Source: Omnitrophica WOR_2 bacterium RIFCSPLOWO2_12_FULL_46_30
GTDB taxonomy: Bacteria; Omnitrophota; Gorgyraeia; Gygaellales; UBA12090
Direction of reading: 5' to 3'
NCBI GenBank assembly: GCA_001805845.1
Contig: MHHA01000024.1
Location: 1-26,416 of the forward strand
DNA length: 26,416 nucleotides
The notes under the pieces are model-generated. The model was not told where the DNA came from. It saw only the letters and a list, made by a program, of their open reading frames with translations, and did no database searches. The stretch's first letter is position 1. The number at the start of each line of letters is the position of its first letter. Shown here piece by piece: positions 1 through 8,216 of the stretch. The translations under genes and the position numbers were made by a program.

Positions 1-1065
1 AGGGTTAATTTTGGCTAAACGCGCCGCTAAGTGAAAATTCAGCTCCAGGCTCTCTAATAAACCTTCAAGTTTAGCGGTTTCACCGCTTACTATAATCCCG
101 CAGGGCAAATCAAACCTTTTCTGATAGCTAGCCAGGCGCGGGCCTAATCCGCTGAAAAGTCTTTTTAGTTTCTGCTCAATCACCGCGCAGACAAGCCTGC
201 GCTTAATCGGCCGGTAGGCCTGGTCTTTTTTTACTAATACCTCCTGCCCTGGATCAACGTTATCTGCCATGGCATTACCATATGAACTCTTCAAGTCTTC
301 TGCTAAATCATATGATAACTTTAATTCCTCGGCAAGGGCCTCGGTGATAGACTTTGAGCCGATAGCGCATTGCTCAAACCCTCTCAGGATGCCGTCTTTA
401 AATACCAGAAGATGGGTTTCTCCAAAGCCGATGTCAAGAAGCGCACATCCTTTACGTTTCTCTTCCTCCGAGACAACGGCTAAACTCGCGGCGTACGACG
501 ATAAAACAAATGCCTTGGCTTTAAAGCCTGCCCGGTCAATGGCGGCAACAAGATTTCCCACATCGGCGCCGAGCGCCGAAACAAGCAGGAGGTCCGCTGT
601 TAATTTATGGCCGTATAATCCGGCGGGATTCATGGCCTTTTCTTTATCATCAATGGCATACTCCTGGGGAAATTGATGCAGCAGCTGTTCCTCTAAATTA
701 AGCCCCAGGCAATACGCCTGGTGATTGACTCTGGCGATATCGCCTGAGGTGATAATCTTGTTTGAGCGTTCAGACAGCGCTATAGTAGCAGTAGAATGGT
801 TAGACTGAATGCCAGGGCCTGCGATGGAGACATACAGCGGCCTGATTTTATTTCCCGATGACAGAGAGAGTTTATTTAAGACAAGAGCAATGGACTCCGC
901 AAGCAAACCCAGATCGTATATGGCGCCGTTTCTTATACCAGAGGATGAATTCAATTCACAGGCAATATCAATTATTTCGTGCGACCTGTGGCTTACGACA
1001 GCGCAGACAGCGGCTATCTTATCTTCCCAGATATCAATAGCGTTATATAATACTCCTTTTTTCAT
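1..1065 (-). CDS. ftsA: Cell division protein FtsA, C-terminus cut by window edge
   Basis: Actin-like membrane tether that links FtsZ to the divisome at the inner membrane. 355 codons are visible, open from the ATG at 1065 to the window edge; family members are about 400-420 residues. Matches to the family include an N-terminal strand with DLGLLAES-like helix, the NPAGLYGHKL segment, and LLDIGFGETHLLVF at about residues 209-222. The start overlaps the ftsQ stop as ATGA, with a GGAG-like site in the ftsQ end only weakly visible. Two nucleotide-binding loops are altered: the usual DIGT(S/T)K is DIWEDK at residues 11-16, and the usual DIGGGTT is DIGFGET at 211-217. Identity is firm from sequence and from its place after ftsQ; reduced ATP binding is inference. 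Confidence 0.93.
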   Translation of the reverse strand, partial: MKKGVLYNAIDIWEDKIAAVCAVVSHRSHEIIDIACELNSSSGIRNGAIYDLGLLAESIALVLNKLSLSSGNKIRPLYVSIAGPGIQSNHSTATIALSERSNKIITSGDIARVNHQAYCLGLNLEEQLLHQFPQEYAIDDKEKAMNPAGLYGHKLTADLLLVSALGADVGNLVAAIDRAGFKAKAFVLSSYAASLAVVSEEEKRKGCALLDIGFGETHLLVFKDGILRGFEQCAIGSKSITEALAEELKLSYDLAEDLKSSYGNAMADNVDPGQEVLVKKDQAYRPIKRRLVCAVIEQKLKRLFSGLGPRLASYQKRFDLPCGIIVSGETAKLEGLLESLELNFHLAARLAKINP

Positions 1066-1922
1066 TGCTTGTTTTTCTTTTTCTCCATAACTACCGGGGA
1101 ATCGATATTCCCCAGGTCTATATATTCTATGCCCTTCAGAGGGCTTTCGCCTTCTCTGGGGTTTCCCGGCGGCTGAAGCTTATCTAAAAGTGCGCCCAAG
1201 ACCCTCACCGTCTCAGCAGGTCTTTGGAGGTCAAACTTTATTTCAATCTGCGCCAGAGGAGTGCTTTTCTTTATTAAGCCGCTGTCCGGGAAATTTTCAA
1301 CTATAAAGAATGAACTTGCTTTCTGATTTAAGATGCAAACCTTGGTTATCCGGTAATGAGTCAATGCGGGCGCATTATTTTTTTCTTTGATTAATTCCAA
1401 AGCTAAGGTTAGCGCAGCTGGCGGATAATATTGGTTAGGTTTTCCCTGGAGATTTTTCTTTTCAATGCCAAGGATAACCGGCAGATTTTCATATGCCGCG
1501 TCAGAGGCGCCGGCGATGAGAAGCCCGGCAGGATCAACAAGATGATAGCGCGTAAGCTTTAACTGGGCAAGGGGGATGCGCTTCCTTAGATTAAATACAA
1601 GTTCACCGGGCAGCCGGCGCGAAATAACAACGCACTCAATATCAGCTGATTCTTCAATTTGTTTTTTAAGGGCTTTCAGGTCCTGCGAGAAAATGTTTTT
1701 TCCTACGAGCCCCGTTAGAAACCTCTTTGTCTCTTCTGGCAGCGCTGTAGTTTCTAACGGCTGGGCACCCTCTATGGCCACCCTGGTAATCGTGAAATAC
1801 GAAGACCTGAGAAAGAAAAACCTGAATCTGTTTACAATAGCCAGCGCGCAAACCGCTGCAAGGGACAGAAGAAGGATGGACTTTCCGGGAAACTTGAGGC
1901 CTTTATTTTTTCTTTTAGGCAT
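1062..1922 (-). CDS. ftsQ: Cell division protein FtsQ
   Basis: Bitopic inner-membrane divisome protein that joins FtsL/FtsB to the septal synthase. 286 residues: a basic cytoplasmic start (MPKRKNK), one membrane segment at about 14-37, then a POTRA domain at about 43-115 (FTITRVAIEGAQ, and a strand ending in the SRRLPGELVFNLRKR segment typical of FtsQ/DivIB), then the beta domain with YHLVDPAGLL at about 126-135. It lies 41 bases after the ddl stop and overlaps ftsA by 4 bases. The ribosome-binding site is weak (AAGGACAG well upstream). The place between ddl and ftsA is the classical one. Confidence 0.93.
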   Translation of the reverse strand: MPKRKNKGLKFPGKSILLLSLAAVCALAIVNRFRFFFLRSSYFTITRVAIEGAQPLETTALPEETKRFLTGLVGKNIFSQDLKALKKQIEESADIECVVISRRLPGELVFNLRKRIPLAQLKLTRYHLVDPAGLLIAGASDAAYENLPVILGIEKKNLQGKPNQYYPPAALTLALELIKEKNNAPALTHYRITKVCILNQKASSFFIVENFPDSGLIKKSTPLAQIEIKFDLQRPAETVRVLGALLDKLQPPGNPREGESPLKGIEYIDLGNIDSPVVMEKKKNKQ

Positions 1923-1945
1923 AGTTATTTAAAGTCATCTGTCCT

Positions 1946-1970
1946 TGAGGCGATTTTCTTGCGCTAACGC
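1946..1970. repeat. Short dispersed repeat, copy 1, spanning the ddl stop
   Basis: A 16-base word, TGAGGCGATTTTCTTG at 1946-1961, recurs exactly at 17439-17454. Both copies are followed after a few bases by a second near-identical block (gctaacgc here, gctaaagc there). The minus-strand TAG stop of ddl (1964-1966) lies in the second block. The two-block match makes chance less likely than the 16-mer alone, but only two copies are visible. Confidence 0.4.
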
Positions 1971-2959
1971 ATTAAGTAATCTGTCAAAGACAGGGCGCGG
2001 CGGCGGTCGCAGAGAGAATGTAATCCCTCCGACTTCTTGAGGAACCTATCCTGAGCCGCCTGGGCTATTACTAAAACCAATTCCTGAAACGGTATGCCTT
2101 TATGCAGGGCTGCCCTGGGAAGCAGGCTGGTTGCGGTAAAGCCAGGTATGGTATTTACTTCCAGGACATATGGTATATTTTTATTATTGAGGATAATATC
2201 CACACGGGAAAAGAAAAAGCAGCCTAATAAAGTGTGCGCCTTCAGCGCGGTATCCTTTAATAGCTGCATTGTCTTTAAAGGCACCGGCGCAGGCACGATA
2301 TAGTCGGTCTGTCCCTGTTCATACTTTGCCTTATAGTCAAAGAAACGCCGCCTTGACCTTATCTCGATTGCCTCTAAGGGGCTATCTTTAAATATGCCAA
2401 CGGTCATCTCCCTTCCTTTAATATATTCTTCAACCAAAACGCAGCTATCATATTTAAAAGCTAACCTGATAGCGTCCCTGAACTCTTCAGGATTATCGAT
2501 AACAGATAATCCGATGCTTGAGCCGCATGCTGCTGGCTTTACTACCAAAGGAAATGCAAAAGAACTGTCAATACGTCTCTCTTTCCTATTTAAAACAAAA
2601 TAACGCGGGACAGCTAAACCTGCCGCCCGGAAGATCCTGCGCGAGGAAAGCTTATCCATGCTCAAGCTGCTGGCAAAAGCGCCTGAGCCGGTATAAGGAA
2701 TACGCATCTGATCCAGAATTGCCTGAATTTTGCCGTCTTCGCCGAAACTGCCATGCAAGGCCAGGAAGGCAAGGCCAATATCGTAGGAAAGCAGTAAGTC
2801 CGTAACATAATTTTTATCTGTTTTCTTGATATCAATGGCCAGCGCGTCCTGTCCGCAAGACCGCAGCGCTCTAAGCACAGCTTTCCCTGACTTAAGCGAT
2901 ATCTCCCGCTCAGCCGATGTCCCACCCATCAATACCCCGATACGTATCTTACCAGCCAT
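1964..2959 (-). CDS. ddl: D-alanine--D-alanine ligase
   Basis: ATP-grasp ligase that makes D-Ala-D-Ala for the peptidoglycan pentapeptide in the cytoplasm. 331 residues. Visible motifs: GGTSAEREISL at 12-22, LALHGSFGEDG at 67-77, the ATP-grasp core VVKPAACGSSIGLSV at 139-153, LVEEYIKGREMTVG at 175-188, and LEVNTIPGFT at 266-275. Tyr213 in DYKAKY corresponds to the Tyr that marks D-Ala-D-Ala rather than D-Ala-D-Lac enzymes. The ATG overlaps the murB stop (TAATG) and has a good GAGGTGA site. The fold seems complete near residue 305; the last 26 residues have no counterpart I recognise and are encoded by palindromic DNA ending in a repeat. Confidence 0.95.
   Translation of the reverse strand: MAGKIRIGVLMGGTSAEREISLKSGKAVLRALRSCGQDALAIDIKKTDKNYVTDLLLSYDIGLAFLALHGSFGEDGKIQAILDQMRIPYTGSGAFASSLSMDKLSSRRIFRAAGLAVPRYFVLNRKERRIDSSFAFPLVVKPAACGSSIGLSVIDNPEEFRDAIRLAFKYDSCVLVEEYIKGREMTVGIFKDSPLEAIEIRSRRRFFDYKAKYEQGQTDYIVPAPVPLKTMQLLKDTALKAHTLLGCFFFSRVDIILNNKNIPYVLEVNTIPGFTATSLLPRAALHKGIPFQELVLVIAQAAQDRFLKKSEGLHSLCDRRRALSLTDYLMR
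2006..2033. repeat. Dyad in the extra C-terminal tail of ddl
   Basis: On the coding strand GTCG/CGAC (outer) and GAGGGA/TCTCTC (inner, one G-U type pair) fold around a TTACAT loop with a two-base bulge. It encodes about residues 310-319, in the tail that extends beyond the usual Ddl end. It could be a remnant of a palindromic element or a simple RNA hairpin. Copy number cannot be judged from this window. Confidence 0.35.
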
Positions 2960-3843
2960 TAAATCACCTCTATCTCCGGCTCTAACTTGACCTTAAATCT
3001 CTTTTTTACTTCCTCCTGAGTCAGGCGCATTAAAGCCAGGATATCATTCGGGGAGGCATCCCCTTGATTGACGATAAAATTTGCATGCTTTCTACTGATC
3101 AGCGCGTCTCCAATGCGCCTGCCTTTTAAACCGCACAAATCAATTAACCTGCCGCTGGACTCTGCGTCCGGGTTCTTAAAAATACATCCGGCTGAACGAC
3201 TTCCAGAACCCTGGGTTTTCAAGCGATAATTCCGGAATTTTTGCATTCTTGACTTAATGAACATTTTTTTTCTTTTCCCTAACCTGAATTTGACACCCAG
3301 GATAATGTAATCTTTAAGATTTGAACTACGGTAGCCAAACCTTAAATCTTTCCTGCCTAAGGTTTTCACTTTGCCATTCTTATCCATTACCTTCAGCCAG
3401 GATACAAAAGAACCAAGCTCAATTCGTTTCGGCCAGGAAACGCCGGCATTGAGCATTACCGCTCCTGCGACCGTAGCCGGTATCCCGGATAAAAATTCTA
3501 ATCCGCCTAAATTATGTTCGTAAGCGGTTCTGATCAACTTAGGCAGGGCAACTCCCGCGCCGGCAATTATATCAGTTCCCCTGGCTATGCACCTCGTAAA
3601 ATTGGCTGAACCTAAATGGATGGCTAAAGGGATTTTCTTTTTTTTGATCAGCAGCTTCGAGCCGAAACCAATAACCAGATAACCCTTTTTATTGGTTTGC
3701 GCCTTACGCAGCACGTTCCTTAGCGCCTGGACATCGTATGGCTCAATCCAGAGTCCAGCCTTTGGGCCCACCCGTAAGGTGGTATGCTTTGATAAGGGTT
3801 CATCAAAAAGTATTTTGGCTCTTAATCCGTTCTGCCAGCTCAT
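2959..3843 (-). CDS. murB: UDP-N-acetylenolpyruvoylglucosamine reductase MurB
   Basis: FAD enzyme that reduces UDP-GlcNAc-enolpyruvate to UDP-MurNAc with NADPH. 294 residues. The FAD-binding domain shows PLSKHTTLRVG at 16-26, GFGSKLLI at 59-66 and GIPATVAGAVMLNAG at 120-134. The substrate domain has YRSSNL at 171-176 and AGCIFKNP at 218-225, and the C-terminal catalytic Glu is in LEPEIE (E290). The proton-donor position, Ser in the E. coli enzyme (GS.FKNP), is Cys220 here, a substitution known in part of the family. The ATG lies inside the end of murC (41-base overlap) with AGGAAAA seven bases upstream, which supports this start. Confidence 0.94.
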   Translation of the reverse strand: MSWQNGLRAKILFDEPLSKHTTLRVGPKAGLWIEPYDVQALRNVLRKAQTNKKGYLVIGFGSKLLIKKKKIPLAIHLGSANFTRCIARGTDIIAGAGVALPKLIRTAYEHNLGGLEFLSGIPATVAGAVMLNAGVSWPKRIELGSFVSWLKVMDKNGKVKTLGRKDLRFGYRSSNLKDYIILGVKFRLGKRKKMFIKSRMQKFRNYRLKTQGSGSRSAGCIFKNPDAESSGRLIDLCGLKGRRIGDALISRKHANFIVNQGDASPNDILALMRLTQEEVKKRFKVKLEPEIEVI

Positions 3844-5233
3844 CGCTTAATTTTCCTATATCGCCTGCTCCAACCGTAAGCACCAAATCTCCTGAGCCTA
3901 CTATTGAAAGGAGCCGCTCAATTACTTTTTCTTTTTTAACATAGATAACCTCGGCCTGAGGATGTTTTTCTTTTATTTTATCACGGAGAACCTCTGAAGA
4001 TACGCCCTGAATAGGTTCTTCTGAAGCGGCGTAGATATCAGTAAGAATTATGCAATCTGCCAGAGATAAGCTTTCGGCAAATTCATGCATCAGGAATTTA
4101 GTGCGGCTAAAGCGGTGCGGCTGGAAAACTACGAGCAGCCGTTTGTGCGTAATATTTCTTGCCGCCTCAAGCGTCGCCCGCAGTTCGGTAGGATGGTGTC
4201 CGTAGTCATCAATTAGCTTAATGCCATTCACCCGGGCCTTCAGTTGAAACCTGCGTTCAGTGCCTTTAAAACTATCTAAGGCCTCTTCAATCCTCCGGGG
4301 CTTGATTCCCAATTCCAGCCCCAGAGCAATTACGGCTAAGCTGTTTGAGATATTGTGCCTGCCGGCTAAAGGCAAATGCATCCTCGCGATGAATCCATCT
4401 CTATAATAGCAATCAAATATAGAGGAAAACTCATTAAGGAGTAAATTCCGTGGGTAAAAATCGTTTTCGCCGGATAAACCAAAATAGAGCATCCGTTTTT
4501 TATATCCGCGGGTGATTGAGCGGATTGCCGGGTCATCGCCGCAGCAAAAAAGACATCCGCCGTCTCTGGTATGAGAGATAAACTTTTTATAAGCGCTCAG
4601 GATGTCCTGCCAATTCTTATAAAAATCAAGATGTTCCCGGTCAATATTGGTAACGATGGAATAGTCCGGGTGGTAATATAAAAATGTTCCGTCCGATTCA
4701 TCGGCCTCAGCCACAAAAAAATTACTCTTCCCCAGGCAGGAATTATCGCCGATATTGCGCAGGATTCCGCCTATGGCAACGGTCGGAGAAAACCCTGCCT
4801 GGAGCAGGAGATGGCCGGTTAAACCGCAGGTAGTGGTCTTACCGTGAGCGCCGCTGATTGCGATAGAGGCCTTATCCCGCATCAATTGCGCCAGGGCTTC
4901 GGCCCTTTTCAAAATCCTGAGCCCTTTTGCTTTTGCCGCCTGCAATTCCGGATTATCTTCTCTGACAGCGGATGAGTATACCACGATCTCGGCATCGCTG
5001 ATATAGGATGCATCGTGGCCCAGGCGCACCTTTATCCCGAGCGAAGATAGCTTTCCGGTAATCAGGCTTTCTTTTATATCCGAGCCGCTTACGCGGTATC
5101 CCTGTTTCATCATAATCGCAGCAATACCGCTCATGCCAATTCCGCCTATGCCGACAAAATGTATCCGTTTGGAAAGTAACGCTATGGCGCCCGGGGCATT
5201 CTCTGTAAAAAAAGTTTTTCTTTGACGCATCAT
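3803..5233 (-). CDS. murC: UDP-N-acetylmuramate--L-alanine ligase MurC
   Basis: First of the four ATP-dependent Mur ligases here; adds L-Ala to UDP-MurNAc. 476 residues in three domains: N-terminal Rossmann-like with HFVGIGGIGMSG at 25-36, central ATPase with the P-loop SGAHGKTTT at 127-135 and EADESDGTF, then a C-terminal domain with DDYGHHPTEL and FQPHRFSRT. GIGGIGMSG and YGHHPTE are MurC-specific and separate it from MurD, E and F. The start is a double ATG; the first overlaps the stop of the upstream metallopeptidase gene as ATGA. Its end overlaps murB by 41 bases. Confidence 0.96.
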   Translation of the reverse strand: MMRQRKTFFTENAPGAIALLSKRIHFVGIGGIGMSGIAAIMMKQGYRVSGSDIKESLITGKLSSLGIKVRLGHDASYISDAEIVVYSSAVREDNPELQAAKAKGLRILKRAEALAQLMRDKASIAISGAHGKTTTCGLTGHLLLQAGFSPTVAIGGILRNIGDNSCLGKSNFFVAEADESDGTFLYYHPDYSIVTNIDREHLDFYKNWQDILSAYKKFISHTRDGGCLFCCGDDPAIRSITRGYKKRMLYFGLSGENDFYPRNLLLNEFSSIFDCYYRDGFIARMHLPLAGRHNISNSLAVIALGLELGIKPRRIEEALDSFKGTERRFQLKARVNGIKLIDDYGHHPTELRATLEAARNITHKRLLVVFQPHRFSRTKFLMHEFAESLSLADCIILTDIYAASEEPIQGVSSEVLRDKIKEKHPQAEVIYVKKEKVIERLLSIVGSGDLVLTVGAGDIGKLSDELAERIKSQNTF

Positions 5234-6033
5234 TCCTTTATATGCCTAAGCCAGGCCTTATTCAGGTCCTCCAAATTCTTAAAAACCCTGTAGGCATCAT
5301 TGATTGCCTGGTCAAATGTCTTACGCTCTTTCAGGCGCCGGCATAATTCTACAAAATTATCCCGGCCAAACTTATTGAGCAGATAATCCACAACGCTTAA
5401 GGCCTCTGCGTAGTAAAGCTCAACTATTTCTTTGTCATTAACGAAGTTGATATTCAGCTCGGATAATTTGTTTAAAGGCGTAAGCTTTCTCTGTTCCAGC
5501 GCCTGCAGTAACTTGGTTTTAAGGTTAAACCTTTTTACCTTTTCCTGATACATCGCCACCCCCTCATCAAGCCAGAGCGGAGCATTGTTCTCTGAACCCA
5601 CAAATTCCCGAAAAATGATGTGGCCTAATTCATGGGGAAGAAGCGACTGGAAAAATCCCTGCGCCCAGGGATAGCTCTCAATCACCTTCTCATGGTAATA
5701 GGCCGCCCCTCCTGACCAGGAAGGCTTGCCGGTAGCTTTCCGGTAATCTTCGGCATCGTTATAAATGTATATTTTTGCCCGCTTGTCCCAGAGCCAGAAA
5801 TCATAGCGGGTAAATCCTAAATTCTCAGCAATGCTTTTGTAATACTCTTCGGCCTTATCAATGGCCTGCCTGATGAACTTCTCATCCGCTTCTTTGTAAT
5901 AGACAATAAAATGCGTGCTTTTTTCGGCCTTCCATCCTTTCTCATCAAAAGCTGACGCCCGCTCAAGAAAGCAAAAGAGAATGGATAAAATAATTACCGA
6001 AAAAGGCAATGAGCTGAATTTCATTTTTATCAT
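5230..6033 (-). CDS. Secreted gluzincin-type metallopeptidase (peptidase MA-like)
   Basis: Predicted exported zinc peptidase. 267 residues: a signal peptide at about 1-28 (hydrophobic FSVIILSILFCFL, likely cut after ERASA), an N-terminal domain with the WKAEKSTHFIVYY strand, then HELGH at 134-138 and WLDEGVA at 154-160, giving two zinc His and a distal Glu ligand (E157) as in gluzincins of the peptidase-MA kind. It sits between murG and murC: two bases after the murG stop, with a 4-base overlap into murC, so it is surely cotranscribed with the dcw genes. A second ATG at 6024 is an alternative start; neither has a strong ribosome site. Substrate unknown. It is not a known member of the dcw set. 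Confidence 0.82.
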   Translation of the reverse strand: MIKMKFSSLPFSVIILSILFCFLERASAFDEKGWKAEKSTHFIVYYKEADEKFIRQAIDKAEEYYKSIAENLGFTRYDFWLWDKRAKIYIYNDAEDYRKATGKPSWSGGAAYYHEKVIESYPWAQGFFQSLLPHELGHIIFREFVGSENNAPLWLDEGVAMYQEKVKRFNLKTKLLQALEQRKLTPLNKLSELNINFVNDKEIVELYYAEALSVVDYLLNKFGRDNFVELCRRLKERKTFDQAINDAYRVFKNLEDLNKAWLRHIKE

Positions 6034-6035
6034 CT

Positions 6036-7124
6036 TTATTGCCGCGCCAAAGATATGGCCAGTTCTGCCAGCTTGCCGGCTGCATCAGGGACTGCGAATT
6101 TCTGAATATTACGCTCAAGCGCCTGACGCTGGAAAGGAGAATGGATAAGCCGCGCTATAGTCTCAGAGAGCCCCTGACATCCTAACTCTTCTTCTCTGAG
6201 GACTATGGCTGCCGCCTCTTTTCCTAAAGCATAAGCATTTTCCAATTGATGGCCTCCGGCATACGGATAGGGAATCAAGAGCGCCGCCTTTTGAAAATAA
6301 ACCAGCTCCGCTATCGTTGTCGCTCCGGCGCGGCTTACCACCAAATCCGCCAGGACATAGGCAAGATGCATCGGCTCTAAAAAATCAAAAACGCAATGCC
6401 TCATTGTAATACAAGAGTAATCTTTTTTCAAGTCATTATAATCGCTTTTGCCGGTTATATGAATAAATTGAAAATCTTCCCTCTTCTCTATCCTCTTAAC
6501 GGCATTTTTAAACTCGGTATTTATCCTATGCGAACCCTGGCTCCCGCCAAGCGTCAGGATGGTAAATTTGTCTTCTAAGCCGAAGAAGCTCCTGGCATCT
6601 TCTTTCCCAGCTCTCGTCAAAGATTTACGCAGCGGATTGCCGGTAACTATAGCTTTGTCATAAAAGTTCCTGGTTTCCCTAAAACTCACTGCTACTTTAT
6701 CCGCAAAGAAACCCAGGGCCTTATTGGCAAGGCCTAAGGAAACATTCTGCTCATGAATAACGGTTGCTTTCTTAAACAACGCGGCCTCAAGGCAGACGGG
6801 AAAACTCACGTAAGAACCGAAGCCCACGACAACATCTGGCCTGAATTTTTCAATGATTAAGAAGGACTCAAAAAATGACCTGATAAAACGGCAAAATGCA
6901 AGGAAGAACTTCTTAAATGATTTGAAACTAAACGGCAATACAGAGATAAGAAACAGCCTGAAGCCGTGAGCGCTAATCTCCTCCGCGATGCCGCCGCGCC
7001 GCGAAGAAACAAAGGCGATATCCGCCCCTGCTTCCTTCTCACGCAGCTTTTGGGCAAAGGAAAGCGCCGGGTACAAGTGCCCGGCGCTTGCTCCGGAGGC
7101 AATGAGTATTTTTACGCGATTCAT
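6036..7124 (-). CDS. murG: MurG, lipid II synthase (GlcNAc transferase)
   Basis: GT28 glycosyltransferase on the inner face of the inner membrane; adds GlcNAc to lipid I to give lipid II. 362 residues. The N-terminal glycine loop is GASAGHLYPA at 11-20 (commonly GGTGGHxxPA). Further motifs: VVGFGSYVSFP, IHEQN, VTGNPLR, the second loop LGGSQGSHRIN, and the UDP-GlcNAc site SRAGATTIAEL with PYPYAGGHQ.EN. The start overlaps the ftsW stop by 4 bases (ATGA). The order ftsW-murG-murC is conserved across bacteria except for the peptidase gene inserted here. Confidence 0.95.
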   Translation of the reverse strand: MNRVKILIASGASAGHLYPALSFAQKLREKEAGADIAFVSSRRGGIAEEISAHGFRLFLISVLPFSFKSFKKFFLAFCRFIRSFFESFLIIEKFRPDVVVGFGSYVSFPVCLEAALFKKATVIHEQNVSLGLANKALGFFADKVAVSFRETRNFYDKAIVTGNPLRKSLTRAGKEDARSFFGLEDKFTILTLGGSQGSHRINTEFKNAVKRIEKREDFQFIHITGKSDYNDLKKDYSCITMRHCVFDFLEPMHLAYVLADLVVSRAGATTIAELVYFQKAALLIPYPYAGGHQLENAYALGKEAAAIVLREEELGCQGLSETIARLIHSPFQRQALERNIQKFAVPDAAGKLAELAISLARQ

Positions 7125-8215
7125 GGCTCCGCGGCGAACCTGGCGACATTAAGCAAAAGTCCGAAACTAATCATATCCACGAGCAAGGATGAACCGCCGT
7201 AGCTGATAAAAGGAAGCGGCAGGCCCTTGGTGGGAAATACTCCGATACTGACACCGATATTGAGGATTGCTTTCAACGAAAGCAGCGAAATGATTCCTAA
7301 ACTTAAAAAAACGCCAAAGGTATCCCGCGTGGATTTTACAATCTTACAGCCATTAAGAAAAAGGAGGATAAATAAACCCACCACCGCTACCGTAGCAAAA
7401 AATCCTAATTCTTCTCCGAGAATCGAAAATATAAAATCAGTATGCGCCGCCGGCAGATAGAATAATTTTTGCAGGCTTTTACCCAGGCCCCTTCCGAATA
7501 TTCCGCCGCAGCCCAGAGCAACCTGAGATTGAATAAGCTGGAATCCTGAACCTAAGGAATCAGCCCAGGGATTTAAAAAAGCCATTATCCGTAGCCGCCG
7601 ATAAGGAACGTTGAAAATCAAGAGGTACAAAAAAGGCAGGGATGGTAAAAAGATATAGCTAAGATACGCCAAGCGCGCTCCTGCGATAAAAAGCATAATG
7701 AAGACAACGATGCTCAGGGCAACCACTGTTCCCAAATCCGGCTGAATCAAAACTAAAAGGTTTACCATCCCCAAGACTACGATCACAGGCAAAAAGCCAA
7801 AGCTAAACTGCTCCATTCTGGCGATCCCTTTGCGCGAAAGGAATGAAGCCGTATAGATAATCACTGCCAAATTGGCAAATTCTGAGGGCTGAAAGCTTAA
7901 ACCCAACAGCCGGAACCACCTCTTTGCGCCGGCTATTTCACGGCTGACTCCGGGAGTTTGCAGGAGGACTAAGAAAAACAAAGAAAGCAGAACTAATTTT
8001 TTTGCATATTTACTTAAGATACGGTAATCAAAAGACATAACCGACGCGGTGCAGAGAACGCTGATGAGAATAAAGAGCAGATGGCGCTTTAGAAAATAAG
8101 CGCTATCGTTGTATTTCTGCCAGGCATAGATCGCCGTTGAACTGTAAACCATCACGATACCAATAACGATTAAGGTAAAAACAATCATTAACAGCGATAT
8201 CCTTATCTTACGCAT
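7121..8215 (-). CDS. ftsW: FtsW, SEDS-family septal peptidoglycan glycosyltransferase
   Basis: Polytopic glycan polymerase that acts with FtsI (encoded nearby) at the septum. 364 residues, about ten hydrophobic segments. SEDS marks: GAKRWFRLLGLSFQPSEF at about 96-113, LIQPDLGT at 156-163, and AHTDFIFSILGEELGF at 257-272, where D260 is the conserved loop aspartate needed for polymerisation in the family, then LPFISYGGSS near the C-terminus. It starts one base after the murD stop with no clear ribosome site, so translational coupling is likely. The gene place (murD-ftsW-murG) favours FtsW over RodA. Confidence 0.95.
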   Translation of the reverse strand: MRKIRISLLMIVFTLIVIGIVMVYSSTAIYAWQKYNDSAYFLKRHLLFILISVLCTASVMSFDYRILSKYAKKLVLLSLFFLVLLQTPGVSREIAGAKRWFRLLGLSFQPSEFANLAVIIYTASFLSRKGIARMEQFSFGFLPVIVVLGMVNLLVLIQPDLGTVVALSIVVFIMLFIAGARLAYLSYIFLPSLPFLYLLIFNVPYRRLRIMAFLNPWADSLGSGFQLIQSQVALGCGGIFGRGLGKSLQKLFYLPAAHTDFIFSILGEELGFFATVAVVGLFILLFLNGCKIVKSTRDTFGVFLSLGIISLLSLKAILNIGVSIGVFPTKGLPLPFISYGGSSLLVDMISFGLLLNVARFAAEP

Positions 8216-8216
8216 A

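Noticed and set aside
269..676. Plus-strand open frames opposite the minus-strand genes
   Set aside because: They are shadows of ftsA and other conserved genes with no ribosome site or family match.
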